Below, one piece after another: positions 29,559 to 38,342 of a stretch of DNA of 64,000 nt (positions are counted from its first letter, which is position 1; each line of letters opens with the position of its first letter). A model generated the notes under the pieces. The model saw only the letters and a program-made list of their open reading frames with translations, searched no databases and was not told the DNA's origin. The position numbers and the translations under genes were made by a program. This DNA comes from Leptospira bandrabouensis (GTDB lineage Bacteria; Spirochaetota; Leptospiria; Leptospirales; Leptospiraceae): NCBI RefSeq assembly GCF_004770905.1, contig NZ_RQHT01000012.1, positions 600,158 to 664,157 on the forward strand, in the 5' to 3' direction.

Positions 29559-30658
29559 CAGGCTCTTTCTAATATCGACACAAAGTTGTTTGTAGCAAGT
29601 CCACCTATACTTTGCGCTACTGCCAACCGCTTTTCCGGCCATTCCTCAAAGAAGCGGCAAAGTTCGACAATTTGTGCTAGGCCCGAAGCACCCACGGGAT
29701 GCCCTCTTGATTTGAGTCCGCCGGAGGAATTGATAGGGATTTTTCCCTTAGGATGGGTAAGGCCAGCTTTTACCTGGAATAAGGCCTCTCCTCGTTTGAA
29801 AAAACCAGCATCTTCAGCCCCCACTAATTCAAAAGGTGTGAAGGCATCGTGTAATTCGGCAAAATCGATATCACTGGGACCAACACCAGCTTCGGTATAG
29901 GCTTTTTCAAAGGCAATACGATTGGCTAGAAAACTGGGATCGGCTGAGGTAAGAAATGGTGCTGTCCCATACCCCATTCCTTTCACAGAAATGCCACCTG
30001 GATCTTTGGAAAGAATGAGGGCTGCCGACCCATCAGAAAGTGGTGAGATATCATACAATCCCAAGGGACTGGATATCATGGTTTGGTTTTGGTATTCTTC
30101 CAGAGATAAATTCTTTTTGATATGGGCTTTTGGATTTTTAAGTCCATTATCATGTAATTTTTTTGAAATGGCAAAAAGGTCTTCTTCTTTGTATCCATAG
30201 TCATTTAAATACTTCCGAGTGATCATAGCTCCACCTTGGGCCATGGACATTCCAAGTGCTCTTTGCGAATCCGATAAAACAGAACCTAACAAAAGATTAC
30301 TTTCTTCTCGGTTGAGTTGGTTCATCAGTTCCGTTGCCACAACAAGTCCATGATCAAACCTCCCACTTTGGATTAAATTCACTCCCAATTGAAAAGCTGA
30401 TGCTCCCGAAGAGGAAGCAGTTTCCATCCTTACGGAATAAACATCACGGATTCCGAGTAACCCCGGGAGTTTGGCTGATAAATGGTATTCTTTATTATAA
30501 GAATCAGGCGAAAAACTAGCGTAGATGATGAATTGAATTTTGTGAGATTGAAACTCATGTACAGATTGTTTTGCGGTCGCAAAGGACAATTCAAGTTGAG
30601 ATCCTTTGTGTTTTCCGAATACACTCAATGATGGATTGTGAATGTAAACTTTCTTCAT
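29558..30658 (-). CDS. Thiolase-superfamily protein lacking the catalytic cysteine
   Basis: A 366-residue thiolase-fold protein closest in pattern to SCP2-thiolases. The C-terminal motifs are kept: ELHDAFTPFE (HDAF histidine) and GGLKSRGHPVGASG (GHP histidine). However, the position of the acyl-accepting cysteine, normally CASG, reads METASSSGASA near residue 80, so a serine stands there. Such variants in lipid-transfer or retro-aldolase branches do not do classical thiolysis. The function is therefore open. It heads the thiolase-GT9-PepP run, an unexpected mix of activities, and is divergent from bfr. Confidence 0.78.
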   Translation of the reverse strand: MKKVYIHNPSLSVFGKHKGSQLELSFATAKQSVHEFQSHKIQFIIYASFSPDSYNKEYHLSAKLPGLLGIRDVYSVRMETASSSGASAFQLGVNLIQSGRFDHGLVVATELMNQLNREESNLLLGSVLSDSQRALGMSMAQGGAMITRKYLNDYGYKEEDLFAISKKLHDNGLKNPKAHIKKNLSLEEYQNQTMISSPLGLYDISPLSDGSAALILSKDPGGISVKGMGYGTAPFLTSADPSFLANRIAFEKAYTEAGVGPSDIDFAELHDAFTPFELVGAEDAGFFKRGEALFQVKAGLTHPKGKIPINSSGGLKSRGHPVGASGLAQIVELCRFFEEWPEKRLAVAQSIGGLATNNFVSILERA

Positions 30659-30675
30659 TAGAATATAGTTTAGGC

Positions 30676-30704
30676 TTGCCTATTCTATGAAAACCAATTA
30701 TCTT
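30676..30704 (+). promoter_or_regulatory. promoter for bacterioferritin
   Basis: TTGCCT (30676-30681) and TATCTT (30699-30704) are separated by exactly 17 bases and lie 32 bases before the bfr start. No Fur-like palindrome is evident within the promoter. Confidence 0.55.
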
Positions 30705-30736
30705 TCCATTTGAAGAGAGAAAATGAGGCTACCCAT

Positions 30737-31213
30737 ATGAAGGGAAAAAAAGAAGTAATCGACATTTTAGCGGAAGTTCTAGCGGCTGAACTCACAGCCA
30801 TCAATCAGTATTTTATTCATGCAAAACTCTGTAAAAACTGGGGATATTTGGAACTTGCGGAATACCTCAGAAAAGAATCCATTGAAGAGATGAAACATGC
30901 AGACGAAATCATCGAAAGGATTCTCTTTTTCGATGGAATTCCCGACTTGCAAAAATATCTAAAAATCAATGTAGGCCAAACAGTGCCAGAAATGTTGGAC
31001 CATGACTTACAACTAGAATACAATGCAGTTGAACGTCTCAACCGAGGAATCGATATCTGTGTAGCGGCAAAAGACAACGGAACTCGCGAACTTTTGGAAA
31101 AAATCTTAGTTTCTGAAGAAGAACATATCGATTGGATTGAAACACAAAAATCCATCATTGATTCTATCTCTCTTCCTAACTACTTGGCCCAAAAATTAGG
31201 AGATTCGGAATAA
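30737..31213 (+). CDS. bfr: Bacterioferritin
   Basis: A 158-residue iron-storage protein, exactly the E. coli length, forming a 24-subunit haem-bearing shell. Ferroxidase ligands are in place: Glu18, Glu51 and His54, with Glu/His again in EEEHIDWIE near the end. Met52, the haem ligand that marks bacterioferritin rather than ferritin, is present in EEMKHADE. ATG at 30737 has GAGG eight bases upstream; a TTG at 30710 is a worse start. Followed immediately by the rRNA methyltransferase gene. Confidence 0.95.
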   Translation: MKGKKEVIDILAEVLAAELTAINQYFIHAKLCKNWGYLELAEYLRKESIEEMKHADEIIERILFFDGIPDLQKYLKINVGQTVPEMLDHDLQLEYNAVERLNRGIDICVAAKDNGTRELLEKILVSEEEHIDWIETQKSIIDSISLPNYLAQKLGDSE

Positions 31214-32343
31214 AACCTACTCACCCCACTTACCATGCCATTTGCGGAGAAGGTCTTTCTTCGCTTTTGGAATCCGAATTAAAATCACACTATCTCAAAA
31301 TAAACAGTTCCAACCGAGGTGGAGTTTTTTTCTCAGGAAAAAAAGAAGATGTGATTCAGTTTGCCATTCATACCAAGTTTGCATCACGGATCAACTTGCA
31401 GCTGTTACATGAAAATGCAGAAACGTATGATGAGTTTTATGCCAAAGTCAGTGAACTTCCATGGGAAAAATACATTGGCCCAGATGTAAGTTTTCGAATT
31501 GATGCAGAAACCAAAGATAAATTAAAAAATTCTGAATTTACAATGCATCGAACCAAAGATGCAGTCCTCGATCGCCTGCGAAGTAAAAAAATCCCACTTC
31601 CGGAAATTGAAAAACGAATGGCGGATATCACCATCGTTGTGCGTTCCCATACAGACAAGTTTAGCATTGAACTTTCTCTTTCGGGAGATCCTGTGGGAAG
31701 ACGTGGATATAGACTTTTTGCAGGGAATGCACCTGTGAGAGAACCCATCGCCCAAGCCATGCTCGAAGTATCAGGATGGAAAGAAGGAAACACTTTGGTT
31801 GATCCTATGTGTGGATCGGGAACCATCCTCATCGAAGCGGCACTTCGGGAACGTTTATATGGAGAAATCAATCGGTTTCTATTTGCCGAATCTCCCGTAT
31901 TCCAAATTCTTTTTCCTACTTATGTATTTTCTGAAAGGAAAAAAGAAAAACCAAACACACCACACCTTTTTGGATTTGATATAGATCCAGAAGCGGTTCG
32001 TATCGCCAAAGAAAATGCGTATGAAGCAGGAGTGGAAGACTTTGTTTCCTTTGAAGTGGGAAACTGTTTGGAGTTAAAAAACAATTTCGGAAAGGAGGGA
32101 CATGTAGTGACAAACCCTCCTTATGGGGATCGGATTGGAAAACCAATGGAAGATTTAAAAGAGATGTACTTTCAATTTGGAAAGGTCATCAAAAATGAAT
32201 TTGGTGGATGGAAATTTACCGTCCTTTCGGGAGATTTTTCTCTTCTTGGAAAATTTGGACTCAAAGAAAATGCACATTTGAGTTTGAAACATGCAAACCT
32301 CAAAGCAAAAATTGTGGATTACGAAATTAGAGGGGGGAAATGA
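31210..32343 (+). CDS. THUMP-domain rRNA guanine-N2 methyltransferase (RlmL-N type), unusual start
   Basis: A SAM methyltransferase of the RlmL/YpsC type modifying a guanosine N2 in rRNA, with a THUMP RNA-binding domain (about 60-160), SAM loop DPMCGSGTILIEAA and catalytic NPPYGDRIG. The conserved N-terminal segment TYHAICGEGLSSLLESEL begins upstream of the first ordinary start codon (TTG 31267). In frame upstream only ATA (31210) and ATT (31195, 31240) occur. ATA at 31210 lies seven bases after AGGAG and overlaps the bfr stop as ATAA. Its coordinates therefore assume an ATA start; with TTG the first 19 residues would be lost. The stop overlaps the next gene as ATGA. Confidence 0.85.
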   Translation: MKPTHPTYHAICGEGLSSLLESELKSHYLKINSSNRGGVFFSGKKEDVIQFAIHTKFASRINLQLLHENAETYDEFYAKVSELPWEKYIGPDVSFRIDAETKDKLKNSEFTMHRTKDAVLDRLRSKKIPLPEIEKRMADITIVVRSHTDKFSIELSLSGDPVGRRGYRLFAGNAPVREPIAQAMLEVSGWKEGNTLVDPMCGSGTILIEAALRERLYGEINRFLFAESPVFQILFPTYVFSERKKEKPNTPHLFGFDIDPEAVRIAKENAYEAGVEDFVSFEVGNCLELKNNFGKEGHVVTNPPYGDRIGKPMEDLKEMYFQFGKVIKNEFGGWKFTVLSGDFSLLGKFGLKENAHLSLKHANLKAKIVDYEIRGGK

Positions 32344-33485
32344 ATTCCAAAGATGTACTCAGTCGAGTCTTTGAAATCACAAGAGATCCAAGAGATGGAC
32401 TCCTGTTTTTAAAGGAATTCCAATCTCTTTCTCCTGAATCGTTTGCCATTCTTTATGCAGACACTGAAACTATTTTTGATAGTTCCGAAGCTTTATTTTC
32501 TGACCTTAAACTTCTCTACCAACTGGATCTTTTCCCCTTTGTGATTTTGGAAGTTGATAGTTTTCAATATTTGAAAGTTTTTTTCCCTCTGGAACAAACC
32601 AATATCGAGGGGGAAAAAAGCCTTGGTTTTTCCTACCAAGTGGTAGATCGGAACCTTCCACTCAAAGAAGAAGTCACAAGGATCATTGGTCAGAAAAAAA
32701 TTCCCATTTTACTTTGGGAGGATGAATCTGAAAAACTTTCTGCACTCATTGATCGTTGTCGTTCCATCCTGCATTCCGCCAAGGTTATTTATGTTTCCAT
32801 CGATGGACCTTTAAAAGACCCAAACACAAGTAAGGTGAAATCCATCCTCCAAAGAGATTCACATTTATCTCTCCCGGAAGGAATTACACTTTCCAGGTCC
32901 CAGGAGGAATTTTTCCAACTTTCCGGTGACCTATTGTCAAAAATCGAAGACCCAAAATTCAGTATTGTCCTTACTTCCCCCTTTACCCTACTGACTGAAC
33001 TTTTCACAGTGAAAGGAAGTGGAACACTCGTTAAGCGAAAAAATAAAATCAGAGTTTGTCATTCCACGGAGGATGTGGATATGAAAAGAGTATTCCAACT
33101 CATTGAAGAATCTTTTGGTAAACCTTTAAAACCTGAATTTTACAATACTAAATTTGATGTATTATTTTTAGAAGAGTCCTACAGAGCCTGTGCCTGGATG
33201 CAAAAAACAGAACATGGATTTTTACTTTCTAAATTTGCAGTGAATGGAGTTGCAAGAGGAGCCGGTGTGGGTCGCGATATTTGGGACCAAATTTTAGAAC
33301 ATTGTAGACCACTTTTTTGGCGCAGTAAACCAGACAATAATATCAACAAATGGTATATGTCTATCGCACAAGGAATCGAAAAGGATGAAAGTTGGTATTA
33401 TTATTGGTTGGGTCTTAACCAATCACTCATCCCTGCTACCATCCAAACCTTAAAGTCACAACCCGAAGATTTTTTTCCAAAATAA
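32340..33485 (+). CDS. NAGS/K-like N-acetyltransferase (vertebrate-type DUF619)
   Basis: A 381-residue protein with two parts. The N-terminal 220 residues resemble an amino-acid-kinase fold and end in LLTELFTVKGSGTLVKR, a block shared with bifunctional N-acetylglutamate synthase/kinases, but the phosphate-binding glycines of kinases are missing. The C-terminal 140 residues are a vertebrate-type NAT domain with KFAVNGVARGAGVGRDIWDQ and LFWRSKPDNNINKWY. The likely role is N-acetylglutamate synthase, the first step of arginine synthesis, with a non-catalytic arginine-sensing domain. No arg gene is adjacent. Overlaps the methyltransferase as ATGA. Confidence 0.72.
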   Translation: MNSKDVLSRVFEITRDPRDGLLFLKEFQSLSPESFAILYADTETIFDSSEALFSDLKLLYQLDLFPFVILEVDSFQYLKVFFPLEQTNIEGEKSLGFSYQVVDRNLPLKEEVTRIIGQKKIPILLWEDESEKLSALIDRCRSILHSAKVIYVSIDGPLKDPNTSKVKSILQRDSHLSLPEGITLSRSQEEFFQLSGDLLSKIEDPKFSIVLTSPFTLLTELFTVKGSGTLVKRKNKIRVCHSTEDVDMKRVFQLIEESFGKPLKPEFYNTKFDVLFLEESYRACAWMQKTEHGFLLSKFAVNGVARGAGVGRDIWDQILEHCRPLFWRSKPDNNINKWYMSIAQGIEKDESWYYYWLGLNQSLIPATIQTLKSQPEDFFPK

Positions 33486-33495
33486 AACCATTCAG

Positions 33496-33849
33496 ATGCA
33501 ATCACAAAATGCAGTATTAGTTTACGATGGGAACTGTGGGTTTTGTACCCGCCTTGCTAAATCCATTCGAGAAAAAACAAATGACCAGATAACTATCGTT
33601 TCTTTTCATAAACTGACTGACATTGAGCTTCAGTCGATTCACAAACAACTAAGTAGAGATTTGTGTGCGGGAGAGGTCCAGCTCATTGAATCAGGGATAC
33701 GTTTTCCAGGATTTTTTGCTGTCAGACAACTTAGTTGGAAAATGGATAAATACAAATACTTTAGTTTTTTATTGTACTTGCCCTTCGTTCCATTTTTGGG
33801 AATGGGAATTATGTATTTATTGAAACGTTATAGAATTAAACTTTCGTAA
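33496..33849 (+). CDS. DCC-family thiol-disulfide oxidoreductase-like protein (DUF393)
   Basis: A 117-residue protein of the DUF393/DCC group. YDGNCGFCTRLAK near residues 10-22 holds the CxxC that gives the family its name. A hydrophobic C-terminal stretch (about 90-110) suggests membrane association. Function is unknown beyond a thioredoxin-like fold. Its start is ATG at 33496 and its tail overlaps the convergent diiron-oxidase gene by 14 bases. Confidence 0.75.
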   Translation: MQSQNAVLVYDGNCGFCTRLAKSIREKTNDQITIVSFHKLTDIELQSIHKQLSRDLCAGEVQLIESGIRFPGFFAVRQLSWKMDKYKYFSFLLYLPFVPFLGMGIMYLLKRYRIKLS

Positions 33850-34513
33850 GGCGCTCTTTATCTAACCGGGAAAGTCCCTTGTAAAAATCTTCCCGTGCGA
33901 CTAGAGCCAGTAAATTACCTTCGATCACTTGTTTTTTAGATTCCTCTGTTTTTGCTGTTTCTTCAATGAGTTCGAACATTCTTTGGCTATGGCCTTCATC
34001 CGCATCCAAATTCACTTGGAAAAATTTTCCTTCCGGCAATGCCATTGCGGTTTTTAGTTTTTTATATGCCTCGGAAATTTGTGAATATTCTAGTTTTAAC
34101 AAGTATTCGTTTGCAGGTCCCAAAGCCCCCAGTCCATAAAAAAAACCTTTTTCTATGATAGATTCCATTTTATCTAAATAGGTTTTTGTTTCAGACAATA
34201 ACTGATGATTTGCAAAATCAAAATTAAGTTTTGTTAAAAATTCAATTAAAATGGATACATGGGTGTCGGCAATATTACCTTCGCCGAGTTCTCCCCATAT
34301 ATTTTCTACAAGAACTATCTTTGCATTTTGGTCTCTCGTTTTTGCTGCTACTAATAAAAACCAATCCACAAATCCAATGGAAACAAAGTATTCTTGGCTT
34401 AACCATAAAATTAAGTCATCAAAACTCATGGAGACATTTCGTTCTAACAACCACTGCGACCGGAGTACAGGATGAGTTTCTACATCCTTTTTTAAAATTT
34501 CAACGATATTCAT
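33836..34513 (-). CDS. Haem-oxygenase-like diiron oxidase (iron-containing redox enzyme family)
   Basis: A 225-residue all-helical protein of the HDO superfamily (relatives: CADD, UndA, SznF), which binds two irons and oxidises amines or acids. ENIWGELGEGN and DTH supply Glu75 and His85, and a later helix has GPANEYLLKLEY. The last metal motif, usually H-x3-D-x2-H, reads N168-x3-D172-x2-H175, so one histidine ligand is replaced by Asn. The ATG at 34513 overlaps the ATP-grasp stop as ATGA. It is the third gene of a KamA/ATP-grasp/HDO unit that looks biosynthetic. Confidence 0.72.
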   Translation of the reverse strand: MNIVEILKKDVETHPVLRSQWLLERNVSMSFDDLILWLSQEYFVSIGFVDWFLLVAAKTRDQNAKIVLVENIWGELGEGNIADTHVSILIEFLTKLNFDFANHQLLSETKTYLDKMESIIEKGFFYGLGALGPANEYLLKLEYSQISEAYKKLKTAMALPEGKFFQVNLDADEGHSQRMFELIEETAKTEESKKQVIEGNLLALVAREDFYKGLSRLDKERLTKV

Positions 34514-35505
34514 AGGTTTCTATCCTTTGCGTACTTGTAACGATGATGATGTTGGTATTCTAAAAAACCCAATTCCAAACATTGTTTTAGGAGTTCGGAG
34601 TAAGACTTTCCGTTTTTCTCCCATAGCAATGGTAAGGTGGAATAAACAGAGGAAAACCCTGGTGTGGCGTTCACTTCTAAAAAATATGGAAGATCTTTTT
34701 CCAATTTAAAGTCGATACGAATGTAACCAGAACTTCCCAGGAGATTGGCAATTTGTACTGCATAGTTTTCTAAGGTTTTGGATAACTCTTCAGGGACTAA
34801 AAAATCTAAGGATTCCACTAAATTTTCTTTGGATTTTACAAGATCACTATAAACAAATCCAGGATAATCTACAAAGGCAGGGTCTGTGGCCACATAACTT
34901 CCTTTATTTCCGATAACAGCAATCGTAAGCTCCCTTCCTGAAAGATAAGGTTCCACAAGGATTGATTTGTATGTTTCGACTAAAGTGGGTAAAACTTCTA
35001 ACCAATCCTTAGAATTCAAAATCCGATTTTTTTCGCCAATTCCAAGACTTGATCCTTCTCCGTTTGGTTTGATAAACAAAGGAAAGTTCCCTGGTGGGGT
35101 TTGGTTTTTATCTTCCACAAGCCAAAAATCTTTTGTGGGAATTCCAAAGGATTTTAAAAAAAGTTTGGTTTTGTATTTATCTAAAGTGAGGGTTTGGACG
35201 GCAGCGGAACTTCCGGTATGTGGGATTGCCAAATATTCGCATAACGCTGGTATGTAGGCCTCTCTATTTGGAGAATGGTATCCTTCTACAAGATTCCAAA
35301 CGATCCAATGACTTCTCTCTTCTATGGGAATGTTACAAAGAACGGAAGTGATCTCTGTCGGATTGGATAAAACAGCTACGTCATAACCCAATTCCAAGAT
35401 GGTCATTTCCATTTTTTGGATAGTCTCATTTGATTCCCATTCCTGAGAAAGTTCGGGTTCATTTGGATCATACACATCACATGCAAGAATCACAGTGCCT
35501 TTCAT
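34510..35505 (-). CDS. ATP-grasp ligase related to D-Ala-D-Ala ligase
   Basis: A 331-residue ATP-grasp enzyme forming an amide by way of an acyl-phosphate. Ddl-like blocks are [21 protein letters not shown], the ATP lysine region [14 protein letters not shown], and the metal-binding [21 protein letters not shown]. The N-terminal substrate loop of true Ddl (GGxSxE) is absent; instead the protein begins [19 protein letters not shown]. Substrates are thus probably not two D-alanines. It overlaps the flanking genes by ATGA on both sides, between a KamA-like mutase and a diiron oxidase. Confidence 0.78.
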   Translation of the reverse strand: MKGTVILACDVYDPNEPELSQEWESNETIQKMEMTILELGYDVAVLSNPTEITSVLCNIPIEERSHWIVWNLVEGYHSPNREAYIPALCEYLAIPHTGSSAAVQTLTLDKYKTKLFLKSFGIPTKDFWLVEDKNQTPPGNFPLFIKPNGEGSSLGIGEKNRILNSKDWLEVLPTLVETYKSILVEPYLSGRELTIAVIGNKGSYVATDPAFVDYPGFVYSDLVKSKENLVESLDFLVPEELSKTLENYAVQIANLLGSSGYIRIDFKLEKDLPYFLEVNATPGFSSVYSTLPLLWEKNGKSYSELLKQCLELGFLEYQHHHRYKYAKDRNL

Positions 35506-36707
35506 AATCCCAGATTCTCCAAATCCACATCATTCAAAACAGGATAATAGGATTCTTTATTGGAATCTACCGGCTCAAAGGATAAATGGATTTTTTTTGT
35601 GACTGCGGATCGAAATACATGTTGGCGTGTTTTTGGAATGTACCCCAAATACCAGTTAGGTGCAATCGTAATTTTGCCACCACCTCCGGGAAGGTCATTT
35701 ACAAATTGAGGAATTCCCATTCCACCAATTTTCCCCCTCATATATTCTACAATTTCTATTCCACGTGCAAGTGGAGTTCGAAATCCTCTGGAACCTGGGA
35801 TGAGTTCTGGATCATACAGATAATAAGCACGGACACGCATCTCCAAAAGTTTTTTATGAAGAGATAACATTGTCTCTTCCTCATCATTGATTCCCTTTAA
35901 AAGAACGGATTGGTTGCCTACAGATACTCCTGCTTTTAATAAACGGAGGATTGCTTCTTTCGATTCTTTTGTACATTCTTTGGGATGGTTGAATTGGGTA
36001 TTACAAAATATCGAAAGTTTGTCGTTATTATAAGTTTCTATGATTTTACACAATGACTCTGTTATGCGAAATGGCAAAGTGACTGGATTTCTTGTACCTA
36101 ATCTACAGATTTTTACATGCGGGATGGAGTTTAATTCCGAAAGGATCCATTCAAGTTTTGAATCTGCTAAGTTTAGTGGATCTCCACCGCTAATGACAAC
36201 ATCTTCTATTTCAGGATGGTTTCGTATGTATTCAAATGCCTTTTCCAAATCCTCTTTTTCCATTCTTTCTTCATTGGAAGATACTTTTCGTCCCCGCATA
36301 CAATGGCGGCAATAGACACTACATGAATGGTTAGAAAATAAAAGTACCCGATTGGGATACATATGAGTTAGCCCACGAACAGGACTTAGTCGTTCCTCAT
36401 CCAAAGGATCGGCACTTTCTTCCGAAGAGAGAACCGCCTCTTCCGATCTGGGAACTATCATTTTTCGAATCGGGCAATTGGGATCGTCTGGACTAGACAA
36501 AGAAAGATAATATGGGGTGGTCGAAACATGTAAACGAATGGTTTCTTTAATTCCTATGATTTCAGATTCTGAGAGAACAAAATACCGAGAAAGGTCTTCT
36601 CCTTTTACACGATTCTGTAACTGCGAAGTATGATCCGTCCAATTTGTCCGAGAATACAAATCTTCGCGTGCCTTAAGAACATCTGATAAACTGCTTTGCA
36701 CGAGCAT
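35502..36707 (-). CDS. KamA-family radical SAM aminomutase
   Basis: A 401-residue radical-SAM, PLP-dependent aminomutase. The cluster motif is [16 protein letters not shown] follows. The C-terminus has [19 protein letters not shown] and [13 protein letters not shown]. In lysine 2,3-aminomutase two aspartates bind the lysine amino group; the second is kept (NDLPGGGG) but the first (YQCDLSLG) is Glu here. The amino acid substrate may therefore differ from lysine. The ATG at 36707 has AAGGA nine bases upstream and is preferred over 36836, which would overlap the divergent HAD gene. First of a three-gene unit. Confidence 0.8.
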   Translation of the reverse strand: MLVQSSLSDVLKAREDLYSRTNWTDHTSQLQNRVKGEDLSRYFVLSESEIIGIKETIRLHVSTTPYYLSLSSPDDPNCPIRKMIVPRSEEAVLSSEESADPLDEERLSPVRGLTHMYPNRVLLFSNHSCSVYCRHCMRGRKVSSNEERMEKEDLEKAFEYIRNHPEIEDVVISGGDPLNLADSKLEWILSELNSIPHVKICRLGTRNPVTLPFRITESLCKIIETYNNDKLSIFCNTQFNHPKECTKESKEAILRLLKAGVSVGNQSVLLKGINDEEETMLSLHKKLLEMRVRAYYLYDPELIPGSRGFRTPLARGIEIVEYMRGKIGGMGIPQFVNDLPGGGGKITIAPNWYLGYIPKTRQHVFRSAVTKKIHLSFEPVDSNKESYYPVLNDVDLENLGL

Positions 36708-36789
36708 AACTTCTAATTCCTTACTTGCCAAGAGACCGCCAAATTCTTTTCTGGTGGTAATGCAAGAAAACCGCCTGGGGGAAATCCGT

Positions 36790-37434
36790 ATGGTCGCCTT
36801 CGATGTCGATGGGACCTTATTTTCCTCAGAATCCATAATCTTTAAGACCTATGTGCAGGCAATCGAAGAGTTTGCACAAAAGACGGGAAAAATCACGTCT
36901 TTACCCAGTCATGACCAGATTATGAATGAGATTGGAAAACCTGTTCGCACCATCTTTAAAAACCTTTTGCCGGAGCTTCCTGAACCCGAAAGAGATCAAA
37001 TTTCAGGAAGGGTTCTAGACCTTCTCTGCGACTCCATCCGCAGCGGTGGTGGTGATTTTTATGCAGGTGTCGGTTCTACCATTCACTATCTGAAAGAAAA
37101 AGGTTATACCATCACTTGTGCCTCGAATGGAAGAAAACCGTATATTGAAACGGTTTTGGATACCGCAGGGGTAATACAATACTTTGAACCAATTGTTGTC
37201 ATCAACCAAGAAACCATCCATACAAAGGGAGAAATCCTTGCAGAATATGTTCGCAAATACAATTTAGAACCTAGTGCCATTGCTATGATTGGAGATAGGC
37301 ATAGCGATTGGGAGGCGGCAAGAGAAAACGGATGCCCTTTTGGATTCTGCACCTATGGCCATGGCCTTCCAGGAGAAATTCCCGATTTCGAATGGAAATT
37401 TGATGATTTAACCACTTTGAAAGATTTTTTTTAA
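36790..37434 (+). CDS. HAD-superfamily phosphatase (phosphoglycolate-like)
   Basis: A 214-residue haloacid-dehalogenase-fold hydrolase of the Gph/PGP group. Motif I FDVDGTLF is at residues 4-11, motif [11 protein letters not shown], and motif [16 protein letters not shown]. The helical cap (about 18-85) is of type C1. ATG at 36790 has GGGGGA eight bases upstream and is preferred to an earlier GTG at 36754. Substrate is not evident. Divergent from the KamA-like gene. Confidence 0.82.
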   Translation: MVAFDVDGTLFSSESIIFKTYVQAIEEFAQKTGKITSLPSHDQIMNEIGKPVRTIFKNLLPELPEPERDQISGRVLDLLCDSIRSGGGDFYAGVGSTIHYLKEKGYTITCASNGRKPYIETVLDTAGVIQYFEPIVVINQETIHTKGEILAEYVRKYNLEPSAIAMIGDRHSDWEAARENGCPFGFCTYGHGLPGEIPDFEWKFDDLTTLKDFF

Positions 37435-37468
37435 ATTCGAAATTCTCTACTGATCCGACATTGATACT

Positions 37469-38287
37469 GTGGCGGTACATCCCCAAATCCAAGAAGACAA
37501 ATGGAAATCTTTACGCTATTTGATTGGCGGGATCTTTCTTGTGCTAGTACTCATCGAAAAGTCGATGGGCTTTGATCCAAAAGCCACGGGAAGTTTTCTC
37601 CCCAAACAAGGATTCCGCAATATTGGAAAATCTCAAGACAAGGCAAAATTTGCAGAACCATCCGACCCGTTTGCTAAAGATACTTGGGAAGACGATTTGA
37701 ACTGGGAAGAAGAAGTCCTCACGCAAACTTTTCCCGAATCTGATTCGAAACAAAAACCTCGCACAAAACTAGTGGATGAAACCATTCCGGAAATCACCCT
37801 TCCCGAAGACAGGTTTCCTGGCGCCGGCAAACGCTTGCAAGCGGACGCCGGGTACTTACCCGTATATTTCCTAAAATTTTATGGAACAGGCAAAAACAGC
37901 CAATCCCAACTAGTCAAACTCACCCGTGAATTTCCTGGTGGCGACCCCATTCCCTTTTTATTCCAAGAACTAACCAAAGGACCTAGTCCAGAAGAAAAAG
38001 GAAAAGGGGTTCTTTCTGCTTTGTCTAAAAAAATTCGTATGGAACCTAATTACCGATTGGAAAACGGAATCCTCCATCTTTCCATTTCCGAGGACATAGG
38101 TTACGGAGGGAGTATGGAAATTTTAAAAGACAGACTCGATCAAATTGCATTCACCATGATTGGAAATTTTGGAATCAAAGGAGTGGTTTTATATTCTAAC
38201 GGAGAAAGGATTCGAACTTTAGGAAGTGATGGTTTGACCATTCCAGAAGTTCTTGCCAAAACCCAAAGAAAAGTAATTATATTCTGA
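37469..38287 (+). CDS. GerMN-domain membrane protein
   Basis: A 272-residue protein with a single membrane span (about 16-35), an acidic low-complexity linker (about 45-120) and a C-terminal GerMN domain (about 125-270: VYFLKFYGTGKNSQSQLVKL, then LHLSISEDIGYGGSM and GVVLYSNGERI). GerMN occurs in spore germination and in many envelope proteins of non-sporeformers, where it likely binds cell-wall or sugar ligands. Start is GTG at 37469 without a clear SD. Not assigned a function. Confidence 0.7.
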   Translation: MAVHPQIQEDKWKSLRYLIGGIFLVLVLIEKSMGFDPKATGSFLPKQGFRNIGKSQDKAKFAEPSDPFAKDTWEDDLNWEEEVLTQTFPESDSKQKPRTKLVDETIPEITLPEDRFPGAGKRLQADAGYLPVYFLKFYGTGKNSQSQLVKLTREFPGGDPIPFLFQELTKGPSPEEKGKGVLSALSKKIRMEPNYRLENGILHLSISEDIGYGGSMEILKDRLDQIAFTMIGNFGIKGVVLYSNGERIRTLGSDGLTIPEVLAKTQRKVIIF

Positions 38288-38342
38288 TCCATGAAATGGT
38301 TTACAGATCTTAAAATTCCTATATCTTTAGTTCTGGTTTCAT

